Made by a program: the position numbers and the translations under genes
Shown here: positions 29,812 to 39,151 of the stretch, piece by piece
Numbering within the stretch: the stretch's first letter is position 1
Layout: every line of letters starts with the position of its first letter
Assembly (NCBI GenBank): GCA_016784735.1
Contig: JADHUC010000076.1
Coordinates: 1 to 40,350, forward strand
Origin: Pirellulaceae bacterium
GTDB taxonomy: Bacteria; Planctomycetota; Planctomycetia; Pirellulales; Pirellulaceae
Length of the DNA: 40,350 nucleotides
Reading direction: 5' to 3'
Notes under the pieces: generated by a model
The model's database searches: none
What the model saw: the letters and a program-made list of their open reading frames with translations, nothing else
What the model was told of the DNA's origin: nothing

Positions 29812-32800
29812 TTAACTCTTCTTCGATGCCGGGGGGCTTTCTTCCGCCCCCGGGGTATCGCTGGCCGGTGCCTCGGCTGGCGCTGGATTGGCTGGCGGTG
29901 CTTCGGTTGGCGCTGGTTTGGCTGGCGGTTCGGCCGTCGCGGGCTGTTCTGGTTCCAGTGGTTCGTCGGTCAGCTTGATCGCGAAGTTCGTGTTTGGTAG
30001 CGACACGGTAACCGTCTGCTTGGGATGATCTGCCACGATGTCGTACGTGTACGTCTGGGCGGCGATGTCGTCTTTCTGCAGGAGCGTTCGTCCGTTGCGC
30101 CGGTCGAGGCACATGATCGAGGTTTGGTAACGCCTGCTGCCTTTCGCGTTCTTCGGCGTGATGTGTCGTAGGAGCAACAGCACTGGCGACTCGACCGGCT
30201 GATCCAGGGGAAAACCGAACCGTTCAATCGCCACGGGGCCTTCCCACGACGGTTGGCCGCTGGCGCGATCGAATGCGTACATGTTCCCCGTGACCAATGG
30301 CATGGCCGTGCCGCTGCTAATGGCACGGATGCTTGCAGCCGGAGTATTGGGCTCCGTCGTAACCGTGCGATTCACGGCCACGATGTACTGATTTGACGAA
30401 CGCAACACATGGAGGGACATCAGGTTCTTCTCGGCCTCCAAGGTTGCCTCGATCCGGGGTTGATCGTCCCACAGTGAACGCACGACGAATCGTCCGTCCG
30501 GCTGGATGAACGCGATTTCGTCCCGTTCGATCAAATCTGCCTTTGACGTCAGCGGCAGTTCCTCCTGCCAGATCTCCTCGCCTGTCCAGGCATCGTAGAG
30601 CCTAAGTCGCAGCGGATCGGTAGCATTATCTTGCTCCCACGCCAGAAGATTGCGACCACAAGTGGCCCAACGGTTCTCCAGCATGTGGACTTTTCGCGTA
30701 CCAAGTTCCTTGCCGTCCAGGGCGCTGAACACTTGTGCCTGGTCTGAATCGGGCGGCGCGACGAAGATCAATTCACGATCGCCGAACACGTCCGATCCCT
30801 GCGTGAGGTTCTCTCGAGCCCAGATCGTTTCTCCGGTGGACGGATCGGCGCAGACTAATTCACGTAGATTCATGTAGTAGACGCCGTTCGCATCGAGCGG
30901 ACCTGTCGCCCCGATCAAGCGCTTCTGTGAATCTGCAAAGACCTGCCGCACGCCGCCCCAAGGGTGCTTCAGGCTCTGGACCTGGACGCTTGTGGTGCGA
31001 GATGCATACCCGGGAGGCAGATGGACGAGGTTTCGCCGCCAGAGAATCGCCTCGGACGCATTCTGCATCGCCTGAAGCATGTCAATTGCCACGATTTCCA
31101 TTCCCATAGAGATCACCAGCAGGTGGCCGTTGATCCGGGCATGAGTCAGAGCGAAGTTCGAAGTGCTCACCCGCCGCGATCCCAAGGTGACGTTGACCAC
31201 TGGGGCCCCTCGGCCGTCGCGAACGACGAACGCGTTTTGGTGTTGGTCGTAAGACAGTTTCAGACCGACCAGCGACGGGCCGCATCGTTGACGTATCTGT
31301 GAAGTGTAGGTGCGGCGATAACTGGGGAATTTGTTGACCCGATCGGCCGCCTCGGCCACTTCGGCTTTCCCACTGGGCCAAGGCTTAAGCAATGCCATGG
31401 CTTCCTTTAACTCGTGATTCGCCGTCGCTTCGGCCAAAAGCTGTTTGCCCGTCTTACCGTCCAGGCAAACAACGTCGCCCCGGCGTTCTGCCAATTGCGT
31501 GTACTCGACGGCCGCTTCTTCATACCTTTTCTCGCGTTCCAGCAGCCGAGCCAACTGGGCCGCGGCGGCGGAGCATATGGCTTCCTCCCCGCCCTGCTCC
31601 AACCGCGTCAACATCAGTTCCGCTTCCAGCAACTCGCCGGTCGTGGCCAGATTGCCGGCCAGTTTCAACCGCACCTGTTCCGCCCAAGGATGAGCGCCGA
31701 AATGCCGGACGAACTTCCGCAACGAGGATGTCTCGCCGCCTGTCATGGCAGCGTCGAGCTGCTCTCGGATCGTCTTTTCCATCTGCTCTCGATCGGCAGC
31801 GTTTGCGACGGTCAGCAGTTCTCCGATCCGTGCCTGCAGCCAGCGATCGATCCGGACACTCAGGTGACGTTCCACTCGCTCCACGTCCAATTCCGTGGCC
31901 CCGCCGCTTTCAATCGCTTCCTCTTTCAAGCGGGCGAGATCGAGGTAGGCGTCGAATGCCTTGGCAATCTCGCCTTCCTTCTGCCAACCGGCGGCCATTA
32001 GCCGCAGAAACTCGCCCCGCTGATTCGGTCGGTCCATCAGACTTTCGATTTCCTCGGCGTGCTGACGGTTCGCGGCAAAGTCGTCGCGCAGTGTGGCCAG
32101 CAGCGTACTAACGAGCAACGCACGCGTTGTGTCGTCGTCCGGCTTTAGCTTGGACGCTCTGCGAAGCGTTTCGATCGATTCGTTTCGCTTTCCCTCCTGC
32201 AGCAGCAGTTCGCCGTATCGTGCCAGCGCGTCCGCATCGTCCGGATTGTCAGCCAGCGTCGCTTCCACGCGACGCCTGAGCGGATCGGTCTGGAAGAAGG
32301 TGGACAGCCAGTCCGGCCCTTGCGAGAGGATCTCGTCGCGATAGCAGATCAGGTTGCCCAGCGCGATGGAGGTCGAACAACTGGATACTAGTTTGCCTTC
32401 GGACAAATCAATTTTCAGCAACTCGGCTCCTGCGGTTGGTAGATAGTAGTGGTGGTCGGTGTAGAACCCGCGACCACTGGGCGGATCGGGCACCGCGATC
32501 GGGGTGGACCAAGCCGGTTCTCCATCGGCCAGTTTCAGTGCGGTTACCTGACCGCTTTCGACAAAGACCGCGTTCCCTTCATGCACGCACGCGAGGTACA
32601 GCCGGTTTTCCCGTTTTTTGGGCTCCCAAACCGGCTTGCCCGTGAGCAGATCCAGGCAGTGCAGGTCGTCCGTTTCGATCGGCGTGAGCAGCACGCGGCC
32701 GTCTGCGACCGTTACGGTGGCGTCGGCCCATCGTTCGCCGACCCGCCGGTGAGGACGCCGCTGCGTGCGCATCATACCGAAACCTCTCTGCCCGCTGGGC

Positions 32801-34548
32801 ACCTGCATTTTCCAGTACTGGTAGCCCCACAACAACGATTGCGTAGAGATGTCCACGGCGGCAATGGCCCCAGCCGAGGTTGGGCACAGCAACACGCCGC
32901 CTTCAAACGAAGGGACGGCGGCAGCCAACCGTCGAGCGCCGTCAACCGTGATCGACTGGAAGTCTGCGTGGGCCAGTTGCTGTTGCCAGAGGAGACGCCC
33001 ATTGCTCGAATCGAGCACGACCAGACGGATCTCGCCGTTGAACTCGGCCAGTGCATACAGCTTGCCATGAAGCGGCAACGGCGGGCCCAGGAAGAAGCCA
33101 CCGGCCAGCTTTGGCTCGTCCTCGCCGTTTTGACCGCCTACGATCCATTGCGCTGCACCCTGTCTGGCTAGGCTTAGCGAGACGAGTTGATTGTACGGCT
33201 TGGGGGCACCCGGGTGGGGCCGCGCGATTCCACCCGCCCCGATGAATACTCGGTTCTGCGAGTAGTTGCCCAACGGGGCGTAGCCCAAATCATGCAGTAG
33301 AAAGATCGACTTGCTGTCGCTGCTGATCTGCCCGTGCGCGGCATCCTCCCACAGCCGTTGATGCATTTCGTGTTCGCGTGTGATCGCCACAACGTGAAAC
33401 TGCTGACTCGACTGATCGAAGCTCTGCTGTTCCTTCTCGTCCTCCCACGGCGGCCATACCCAAATCCGCTTGCCGCTGTGGAAGTCCACGCCCAGCAGTT
33501 TGCGCGGCGTGCGCATCAGAATCGTGTCCCCGACCGCCAGCGGTTGCAGAGCCGGCGGCGCGGCGCGGCCTTCATCGCGATACTGCTTGGCAAGCTTCTC
33601 GATGATCTTTTCGTCGGCCCGATCGATGCACGTGGGCACTCGCCACCGAAAGTTCATCAGCGGCGAACTGCCCACCGTTCGGGCATTCCGCTGCGCGTTG
33701 CCTCGAAAGATCACCCATTGCTCCACGTTAGGACCGAGAATTCTGCGCCGCTCGCCAATCAGTTTCTCGAACCACGGAAGCGCTTGAGCCTCATCCGCAA
33801 ACATCGATACTTCTTGATCGCCCAGTCGCAGCTTCCCTCCGCCAACTCGCTGCTTGAGCACGAGTAGCGTTTCCTTCGTTTCCTCGGGCATGCTGGCGTA
33901 CATCCAACACGTCGCCAATAAGATGGAAAGCTCGGGTTCGAATTGGGCGACTGCATGGGGCGTGTCGGCAACTCGCCGAAGGTACAGCGCCGCTGCCATC
34001 GGCCGTCCGCGGCCCAATTCGAATCGCCCGGCAAGGATCGACGCTTCGTAGCCAGCCCGAGTGTGCAGGAACTTGCGAATCACATCGGCCACCTTGTCCA
34101 TACTCCCTTCGGCCAAGGCTTCGTCTAGCAGCGCTCGGGCGTGCGCACCGAATTGCAGTTCGTAAGCCTGGCGTCCTTCCGCCGGAAGGGATGCCAACAA
34201 ACGGTGCGTCTCGGCTTTCAATTGGATCTGCCCGGATGCGTAATCCTCGTCCGGATCAAGCAGAAAGTAGTCCTGTGCATCGGCATCGTCCACGGATTCG
34301 CTCGTCAACAATTGGCCTAGCACATACGCGGCGTCGTCATATCGTTCCTCGGCTATCGCTTTTCGTGCGCGCATCAGTGGCTTTCGTACATCGCTCGGTG
34401 CGGGCTGAAACACGGAGATGACTACTTCCTTGACCTGCCCCGAGCTAGGCTGAGCGACCTGGCCTCGCACAGAAGAACCAGAAAGGACGATGCCCAACAA
34501 ACCGAGCCCCAACCCGGCCTGTGGGAGGAATCCGCGTGCAAAACGCAT
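29812..34548 (-). CDS. Very large exported beta-propeller and TPR protein
   Basis: A 1578-residue protein starting at ATG 34548 (MRFARGFLPQAGLGLGLLGI, a signal peptide) with GGAGATAGG upstream. The open frame extends to 34692, but that extension runs through a palindromic repeat and is rejected. Order of parts, approximate: helical TPR-like region 50-270; first PQQ/BamB-type propeller 275-740 (GVDFHSGKRIWVWPP, DSSNGRLLWQQQL, DLLTGKPVWEP); second helical region 745-1090 with clear TPR helices (LARYGELLLQEGKRNESIETLRRASKLKPDD); second propeller 1095-1525 (DPSTGETIWARE, DAWTGEEIWQEEL, DRRNGRTLLQKDD); Pro/Ala/Glu-rich tail 1530-1578. It lies downstream of the ABC exporter genes. Probably a periplasmic scaffold; no catalytic motif seen. 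Confidence 0.9.
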   Translation of the reverse strand: MRFARGFLPQAGLGLGLLGIVLSGSSVRGQVAQPSSGQVKEVVISVFQPAPSDVRKPLMRARKAIAEERYDDAAYVLGQLLTSESVDDADAQDYFLLDPDEDYASGQIQLKAETHRLLASLPAEGRQAYELQFGAHARALLDEALAEGSMDKVADVIRKFLHTRAGYEASILAGRFELGRGRPMAAALYLRRVADTPHAVAQFEPELSILLATCWMYASMPEETKETLLVLKQRVGGGKLRLGDQEVSMFADEAQALPWFEKLIGERRRILGPNVEQWVIFRGNAQRNARTVGSSPLMNFRWRVPTCIDRADEKIIEKLAKQYRDEGRAAPPALQPLAVGDTILMRTPRKLLGVDFHSGKRIWVWPPWEDEKEQQSFDQSSQQFHVVAITREHEMHQRLWEDAAHGQISSDSKSIFLLHDLGYAPLGNYSQNRVFIGAGGIARPHPGAPKPYNQLVSLSLARQGAAQWIVGGQNGEDEPKLAGGFFLGPPLPLHGKLYALAEFNGEIRLVVLDSSNGRLLWQQQLAHADFQSITVDGARRLAAAVPSFEGGVLLCPTSAGAIAAVDISTQSLLWGYQYWKMQVPSGQRGFGMMRTQRRPHRRVGERWADATVTVADGRVLLTPIETDDLHCLDLLTGKPVWEPKKRENRLYLACVHEGNAVFVESGQVTALKLADGEPAWSTPIAVPDPPSGRGFYTDHHYYLPTAGAELLKIDLSEGKLVSSCSTSIALGNLICYRDEILSQGPDWLSTFFQTDPLRRRVEATLADNPDDADALARYGELLLQEGKRNESIETLRRASKLKPDDDTTRALLVSTLLATLRDDFAANRQHAEEIESLMDRPNQRGEFLRLMAAGWQKEGEIAKAFDAYLDLARLKEEAIESGGATELDVERVERHLSVRIDRWLQARIGELLTVANAADREQMEKTIREQLDAAMTGGETSSLRKFVRHFGAHPWAEQVRLKLAGNLATTGELLEAELMLTRLEQGGEEAICSAAAAQLARLLEREKRYEEAAVEYTQLAERRGDVVCLDGKTGKQLLAEATANHELKEAMALLKPWPSGKAEVAEAADRVNKFPSYRRTYTSQIRQRCGPSLVGLKLSYDQHQNAFVVRDGRGAPVVNVTLGSRRVSTSNFALTHARINGHLLVISMGMEIVAIDMLQAMQNASEAILWRRNLVHLPPGYASRTTSVQVQSLKHPWGGVRQVFADSQKRLIGATGPLDANGVYYMNLRELVCADPSTGETIWARENLTQGSDVFGDRELIFVAPPDSDQAQVFSALDGKELGTRKVHMLENRWATCGRNLLAWEQDNATDPLRLRLYDAWTGEEIWQEELPLTSKADLIERDEIAFIQPDGRFVVRSLWDDQPRIEATLEAEKNLMSLHVLRSSNQYIVAVNRTVTTEPNTPAASIRAISSGTAMPLVTGNMYAFDRASGQPSWEGPVAIERFGFPLDQPVESPVLLLLRHITPKNAKGSRRYQTSIMCLDRRNGRTLLQKDDIAAQTYTYDIVADHPKQTVTVSLPNTNFAIKLTDEPLEPEQPATAEPPAKPAPTEAPPANPAPAEAPASDTPGAEESPPASKKS

Positions 34549-34599
34549 GTGACCTATCTCCAAATGTTGATGTATACCGCTCACGGTCAGCATTAGCCG

Positions 34600-34679
34600 G
34601 TAGGTCCCGCTTGCCGAGCGGGACTTTCGGTCGCCACCATTCGCAGCAATCCAGGTCCCGCTCGGCAAGCGGGACTTAC
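34600..34679. repeat. REPIN-like pair, GTAG-GTCCCGCT family (subfamily A')
   Basis: Left arm 34600-34626 starts GTAGGTCCCGCTTGCCGAGC; right arm 34653-34679 matches its reverse complement and ends GGGACTTAC. The inner edges differ slightly (GGGACTT in both arms) from the 28301 copy. It lies between the ABC permease stop and the start of the large propeller gene, 51 bp upstream of that ATG. Confidence 0.85.
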
Positions 34680-34743
34680 CGTTGCCAACCAATCATATCT
34701 TATTGGCAGTGGCGGAAATGAGCAAGAAAACTTGGCGCAACCG

Positions 34744-35577
34744 TCACCCCCCAAAACCACTGTATCGTTTCACGCCAAAATGGAACATCACCCTGGAAAG
34801 TATAACGAAAAAGACCAGCCAAGCCGCTTCGATCATCAGGCCATTGGCCAATTCAGGCCCGCTGACCTTTCCCAGAAAAACGGCAGATGGAAAGTAGGCC
34901 AGGTACTTCAGAGGCATCAGTTCGACCAATTGGTTCCATGGCTCCGGCAACATATCCAACGGAAACATGTGCCCCGACAGAAAGAAACTCATCAGCATGT
35001 ACACGAACAGGAGGGACGTGACCTCCAGGAACCAGAAGCCGATCAAACCGATCGACATCTCCAAGAAGAAGCCTAACAGAAAGCCCATGACCAGCGACAG
35101 CACAAAGGCCGCCATGGTGGTCGCGTCCGGCCAACCGTCCACGAAATAGCCTCGACAAAAATAGAACAAAAAGACAAACGGCAGCAGGGCGACCGAATAA
35201 TAGGCCACCTTGTGAGCGATGCGATTCAGCAGCAGGAACCCCACCATATCCACCGGCTGAATCAGGAACTTCTTGATTTCGCCGCTGCGAATCTGCAGAG
35301 CGATTCCGGATGCCAGGCCCGGCATGCTGGAAAACGCGCGGCTGACCATAGTCAGTAAGAAGTAGGCGACGATGTTTTCGAAATCGTAATCGGCAATGCG
35401 GGCGCCAGAATGATCTCCGCCGCCAGCGGACTCGAACACGGCCCGCCAGAGAAAGATCTGCGTAATGATTGGCAGGAATCGCATCACGGTGCCCAAGGCG
35501 AAATCGCCTCGGTACACCAATCGCTCCTCCAACGCGATACGCAGAATCGTCCACCATGTGACCGCGCGAGCCAACAT
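34744..35577 (-). CDS. ABC-2 family transporter permease
   Basis: A 277-residue integral membrane protein with about six helices, of the ABC-2 permease type that pairs with DrrA/NatA-like ATPases (group of PF06182, as I recall). Visible pieces: RFLPIITQIFLWRAVF, IVAYFLLTMVSRAF, IRSGEIKKFLIQPVDMVGFLLLNRIA (a coupling loop), GFLLGFFLEMSIGLIGFWFLEVTSLLFVY, and FPLDMLPEPWNQLVELMPLKYLAYFPSAVFLGK. ATG 35577 overlaps the ATPase TGA stop by one base (TGATG), so the pair is translationally coupled. Related systems often have two permeases; only one is here, so it probably forms a homodimer or has a partner elsewhere. Cargo unknown. Confidence 0.9.
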   Translation of the reverse strand: MLARAVTWWTILRIALEERLVYRGDFALGTVMRFLPIITQIFLWRAVFESAGGGDHSGARIADYDFENIVAYFLLTMVSRAFSSMPGLASGIALQIRSGEIKKFLIQPVDMVGFLLLNRIAHKVAYYSVALLPFVFLFYFCRGYFVDGWPDATTMAAFVLSLVMGFLLGFFLEMSIGLIGFWFLEVTSLLFVYMLMSFFLSGHMFPLDMLPEPWNQLVELMPLKYLAYFPSAVFLGKVSGPELANGLMIEAAWLVFFVILSRVMFHFGVKRYSGFGG

Positions 35578-36611
35578 CACGCTTTCCCCGCCGTCTCGGA
35601 GCCCGCAGACGCATCGGCGATGGACCGCAACTCTTCATCCACTTGCGAGAACGCTTCCGCGATGACTTCTTCCAGCGGCGGATCCTCGACGGCCACGTCG
35701 TCGACCACGTGCTGGGCCAGAATCGCCGCCAGTACGTCGGGTACCGCGCGCCGGTCGATGCGCAAGGTGACTTTGGGCGGCTGCACTTCCAATACTTGTC
35801 CGAATCGCTCGAAGCCGTTCGCCTGCTGCTCGTCGGCCAGTTGAAGCGTCACCACTTTGTGCCCACTGAAGCTGTCCACAATCCCCGACAGCGAGCCGTC
35901 GTACTTGATCTGTCCTTGGGCGATAATCACGACCCGCTTGCACAGCGCCCCCACGTCTTTCATATAGTGGCTGGTCAACAGAATCGTGATCTTCCGCTGC
36001 TGTTGGTAGTACTTCAAGAACTGTTGGATGTTGTGTTGCGCGACAACATCCAAACCGATCGTGGGTTCATCCAAGAACAACACGTCCGGCGAGTGCAGCA
36101 GGGCGGCGGTCAATTCCATCTTCATTCGCTCGCCGAGCGACAGTTCGCGCACTGGCTGCCCCAAAAGACGGCCCATGCCGAGCATCGCGGTCAATTCGTC
36201 CAGCGTCTTCTGAAACGTCTCGGGCTCGATGCGATAGATCTGTTGATGCAGGCGGAATGACTCCTGCGCGGGCAAGTCCCACCACAGTTGGTTCTTCTGG
36301 CCCATGACCAGGGCGAACCGGCGGCGATATGCGTTTTCCCGCTTCCAAGGGACATGCCCCATCACACTTGCGGTTCCCGACGTAGGATTGATGACGCCCG
36401 ACAGAAGTTTCAGCGTGGTGGTCTTCCCTGCGCCGTTTGGCCCGAGAAACGCGACAAACTCCCCCTGTTCGACGTCCAGGTCGATCCCGCGCACGGCGCG
36501 AACTTCACGATACTGTCGACGGAACAGCCCGCGGACGGATGCAAGCAGTCCTTCCTTCTTCTGATAAACGCGATAGGACTTCGCCAGGTTTCTCAGTTCG
36601 ATGATGGCCAT
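35577..36611 (-). CDS. ABC transporter ATP-binding protein (ABC-2 exporter)
   Basis: A 344-residue cytoplasmic ATPase subunit. Walker A is GPNGAGKTT (57-65), Q-loop region MGQKNQLWWD, signature LSLGE (157-161), Walker B LFLDEP (178-183) followed by the D-loop TIGLD, and switch-region histidine in LLTSHYMKD. A C-terminal extension of about 100 residues (245-344: KVVTLQLADEQQANGFERF, then acidic VEDPPLEEVIAEAF) is typical of the DrrA/NatA-like uncharacterised exporters. Coupled by TGATG to the permease downstream. A repeat element lies just upstream of the start. Cargo unknown; lipid, drug or polysaccharide export are the usual options. Confidence 0.95.
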   Translation of the reverse strand: MAIIELRNLAKSYRVYQKKEGLLASVRGLFRRQYREVRAVRGIDLDVEQGEFVAFLGPNGAGKTTTLKLLSGVINPTSGTASVMGHVPWKRENAYRRRFALVMGQKNQLWWDLPAQESFRLHQQIYRIEPETFQKTLDELTAMLGMGRLLGQPVRELSLGERMKMELTAALLHSPDVLFLDEPTIGLDVVAQHNIQQFLKYYQQQRKITILLTSHYMKDVGALCKRVVIIAQGQIKYDGSLSGIVDSFSGHKVVTLQLADEQQANGFERFGQVLEVQPPKVTLRIDRRAVPDVLAAILAQHVVDDVAVEDPPLEEVIAEAFSQVDEELRSIADASAGSETAGKA

Positions 36612-36661
36612 TGGGGGAATGGGTGTCGCAGTGACGGCAGGGTTCGCATTTTCCTAATTAC

Positions 36662-36720
36662 GTGGGGCACATTTTCAACGTGCCTAAGTGTGTTACTGGC
36701 ACGTTGGAAACGTGCCCCAC
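36662..36720. repeat. REP-like inverted pair, GTGGGGCACG family
   Basis: Left arm 36662-36684 (GTGGGGCACATTTTCAACGT...) and right arm 36698-36720 are complementary over 23 bp with two mismatches; each arm also folds as GGCACGTT..AACGTGCC. No GTAG foot. It occupies the 137-bp gap between rimO and the ABC ATPase gene. Confidence 0.7.
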
Positions 36721-36748
36721 AAGATGCGCGGACTCCAGCCGCACGCAG

Positions 36749-38266
36749 CTACCTTGGCCGCGCAACGGCCACGCCTACAAGATCATATCCTTGGGAAGTA
36801 ACGATTTCACACTTAACGATGTCTCCCGCGGACAGTTCTTCGTCTCCGCCAGTCACATACACCAGCCCATCGATATCCGGCGCATCGGCGTACGAACGGC
36901 CTACAAACACGTTTTCCTCTCCCGGAACGGCTCTATCCAAGATAACGTCCAATTGCCGTCCGACCTGTTCTTGATTCCAGGCGAACGCGATTTCCTGTTG
37001 TAGCTCCATCAAACGGTCGCGGCGTACGTTCTTCACGTCTTCAGGCAACTGATCCGTCATCCTCGCCGCCGGCGTATCCGGCTCCGGCGAGTACACAAAT
37101 GCGCCCAGCCGCTGAAACCGCTGCTCGCGTACAAATTCAAACAACTCCTCGAACTGAGCGTCCGTTTCACCGGGAAAGCCGCTTATGAGAGTCGTCCGCA
37201 ACACCAAGTCAGGCATCGTTTCCCGGAGCCTTCTCAAGATCTGCTCGGTCTCGCGACGCGTAACCCGTCGAGCCATTCGCCGCAGCAGGCCGTCGTTGAT
37301 GTGCTGTAACGGCATATCAACGTACGGGAGGATCTTTTGCGATGCGGAAATCGTCTCCAGCAACACGTCGTCAATGTACATCGGATAGAAGTACATCAGC
37401 CGGATCCACTCGATGCCGTCAACGTCGTCCAACTCGCCGAGCAGTTGCGCGAGCCGAGGGGCATCGTACAGATCCAAACCGTACGAAGTCGTATCCTGGG
37501 CAACCAGTATCAGTTCCCGTACTCCGTCGTCAGCCAGTTGCTGCGCTTCGCTCACCACTTCTTCGATAGGTTTGCTGGCATGCTTGCCGCGCATCTTCGG
37601 AATCGCGCAGAACGTGCACATGCGGTCGCAGCCTTCGGAGATCTTCAGGTAGGCGAAATGCTTCGGCGTGACGCGAAAACGGTCCGTGTCTTCCAATGGA
37701 TGAATCGGTGCAGGTTGAAACACGGCCCGCTGCTCGTGCAAGTCCCCGAGCAGCCGGTCGGCCACTTTGGTGATCTCATCGCGTGCAAAAACGCCCACCA
37801 AGGAATCGATACCAGGACGCTGTTCGAGCAGTCGCTCCTTTTGCCGTTCGGCCAGACACCCGGTGACGATCACTCCGCGAATCCGCCCGTCTTCCTTCAG
37901 TGCGAGCATCTCGTCGATGACCGAAAACGACTCCTCACGCGCCTGTTCGATAAAGCCACACGTGTTCACAACGACAAAGTCGGCACCGTCGGGTTCCTGG
38001 ACCAGGTCATAGCCGTCCAGTCGCAGCAGCCCGAGCATCCGTTCGCTGTCGACGAGATTCTTCGGGCAGCCGAGGCTGACGAAGGCATAGGTGCCCTTCG
38101 ATGGAAAAGGGGGCAGGTCCCCTTTCTTCTCAGAAAATGGACCTGACCCCTTTTCCAGGGCTCGTCTCTGGGATGTCAAGTGAGAGGGATCCGCGTCCAA
38201 AGCACTAACCTGCCAGTGGAGCCGGGGTACCCCAACGGCACTCCGGGCTGAGAGAAGAAAGGCCAA
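36749..38266 (-). CDS. rimO: Ribosomal protein S12 methylthiotransferase RimO
   Basis: A radical-SAM methylthiotransferase that modifies an aspartate of ribosomal protein S12. N-terminal UPF0004 domain with cluster cysteines C67 (SLGCPKNLVDSE), C103 (NTCGFIEQAR) and C137 (VTGCLAER); radical SAM CxxxCxxC C213, C217, C220 (EGCDRMCTFCAIPKMRG); C-terminal TRAM domain ending near GYDLVGVAVARPR. The frame is 505 residues from a TTG at 38266, about 60 longer at the N-terminus than usual, and there is no in-frame ATG before the conserved core: candidates are TTG 38266 (19 bp after the upstream gene) and TTG 38179. Bases 38103-38156 in this N-terminal part are a palindromic repeat. Last gene of the three-gene cluster with the receiver-like and HTH-EIIA genes. 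Confidence 0.93.
   Translation of the reverse strand: MAFLLSARSAVGVPRLHWQVSALDADPSHLTSQRRALEKGSGPFSEKKGDLPPFPSKGTYAFVSLGCPKNLVDSERMLGLLRLDGYDLVQEPDGADFVVVNTCGFIEQAREESFSVIDEMLALKEDGRIRGVIVTGCLAERQKERLLEQRPGIDSLVGVFARDEITKVADRLLGDLHEQRAVFQPAPIHPLEDTDRFRVTPKHFAYLKISEGCDRMCTFCAIPKMRGKHASKPIEEVVSEAQQLADDGVRELILVAQDTTSYGLDLYDAPRLAQLLGELDDVDGIEWIRLMYFYPMYIDDVLLETISASQKILPYVDMPLQHINDGLLRRMARRVTRRETEQILRRLRETMPDLVLRTTLISGFPGETDAQFEELFEFVREQRFQRLGAFVYSPEPDTPAARMTDQLPEDVKNVRRDRLMELQQEIAFAWNQEQVGRQLDVILDRAVPGEENVFVGRSYADAPDIDGLVYVTGGDEELSAGDIVKCEIVTSQGYDLVGVAVARPR
38103..38156. repeat. Palindromic repeat inside the 5' part of rimO, GGGG(T/G)CAGGTCC family
   Basis: Arms 38103-38120 (GGAAAAGGGGGCAGGTCC) and 38139-38156 are complementary with one mismatch around an 18-base loop that is itself partly symmetrical (CTTTCTTCTCAGAAAAT). 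It is read in frame as part of RimO residues about 38-55. From memory, repeats with GGGGTCAGGTCC are common in bacteria with REP-type elements. Confidence 0.7.
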
Positions 38267-38285
38267 ACCCTGTAAGATAGTCGAT

Positions 38286-39116
38286 CTACGCCGCGTGCGA
38301 AACCGCCGATTGGTGGCCCGCCTCGCCGATCGCCTGGTCCAACTGCCACAGCAACTCGTTTGTCAGAAACGGCTTAGCCACTGCAAAAGAAGCACCGGCT
38401 GCCAACGCACGGTCGCGATCGTTGCCCCGCACAAAGTCCATCAGCGCGATTACTGGCGCGGGTCTGTGCTGCTCGACAACTTCCTCAAGAAGTCCAATCT
38501 CGTAACTGTCCGCACTTATGCCGTCCCAAATGGCGGCTGCGGCGCCGCTGGAGCGAGCGGGACTGGCGGGCGGAATCCAGACTGTGGCCAACCCGCCTTG
38601 ATCGCAAGCGTCGCTCAGAGCTTCGTACATCTGAAACGTTTGGGTGTGGATAGCGACCAAGCCTTGTCGCTGGGGAAAGACCGACTCGGCGAGCCGTTCG
38701 TATTGCTCGCTTGCCGTAGCCGTGCGATGCATTCCGAGCACGCAGTAGCCCGAAACGGCGGCTTCCAGCAGTTCGATACTCATGCGAGGTCGCCACTGGT
38801 GCCAGTAGATGCGCAGAAGCCCATGCCAAGGGCGACCGGTGCGAGTTTCACCTTCGCACCAGCTTCCCAGGAGAGCTACCAGCCTGGACAACGGCGAAAC
38901 GGCATGCAGCCGCTCGATTTCGCGCTGCGACAACTGCCCCGGTCGAGATTGGGCGAAGACCATCACGTCGGGCGACCGCTCGTCGTGCAGCCAAGAAAGC
39001 GCGGCGTCGACGCTATGCCGTCGCGCGAGACGGCAGTGGTGGGACAACCAACCAGCGGCATCGGCGAAATCCCGATGTCCATAGTCCCCGACCAGCAACA
39101 CATGCCTTTTCTTCAT
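38286..39116 (-). CDS. Receiver-like (degenerate REC) protein
   Basis: A 276-residue protein starting at ATG 39116 (MKKRHVLLVGDYG); the frame is open to 39296 but that part crosses a repeat element. Residues 4-85 look like a first alpha/beta receiver-like domain without the usual acidic pocket (HVLLVGDYGHRDFADAAGWL, PDVMVFAQSRPGQLSQREIERL). Residues 150-265 look like a second: AAIWDGIS with D198 at the phosphorylation position, VIALMDFVRG, then ASFAVAKPF with the conserved lysine K248. A central linker around 86-145 is Trp/Arg-rich. The fold suggests a signalling or scaffold role; no output domain is seen. Sits between the HTH-EIIA and rimO genes in one direction, with a repeat between it and the former. 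Confidence 0.7.
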   Translation of the reverse strand: MKKRHVLLVGDYGHRDFADAAGWLSHHCRLARRHSVDAALSWLHDERSPDVMVFAQSRPGQLSQREIERLHAVSPLSRLVALLGSWCEGETRTGRPWHGLLRIYWHQWRPRMSIELLEAAVSGYCVLGMHRTATASEQYERLAESVFPQRQGLVAIHTQTFQMYEALSDACDQGGLATVWIPPASPARSSGAAAAIWDGISADSYEIGLLEEVVEQHRPAPVIALMDFVRGNDRDRALAAGASFAVAKPFLTNELLWQLDQAIGEAGHQSAVSHAA

Positions 39117-39151
39117 CCGTGAATTCCCATGCGGCTCTGGGCCGCAACCGT

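Noticed and set aside
34549..34692. N-terminal extension of the large propeller gene to 34692
   Set aside because: It translates the palindromic repeat at 34600-34679; a signal peptide and ribosome site fix the start at 34548.
37337..38146. A 269-codon plus-strand frame across rimO
   Set aside because: Antisense of an unmistakable RimO.
38103..38156. RimO as a pseudogene because of the inserted repeat
   Set aside because: The frame stays open through the repeat and all six cluster cysteines and the C-terminal domain are intact; only the start codon is unclear.
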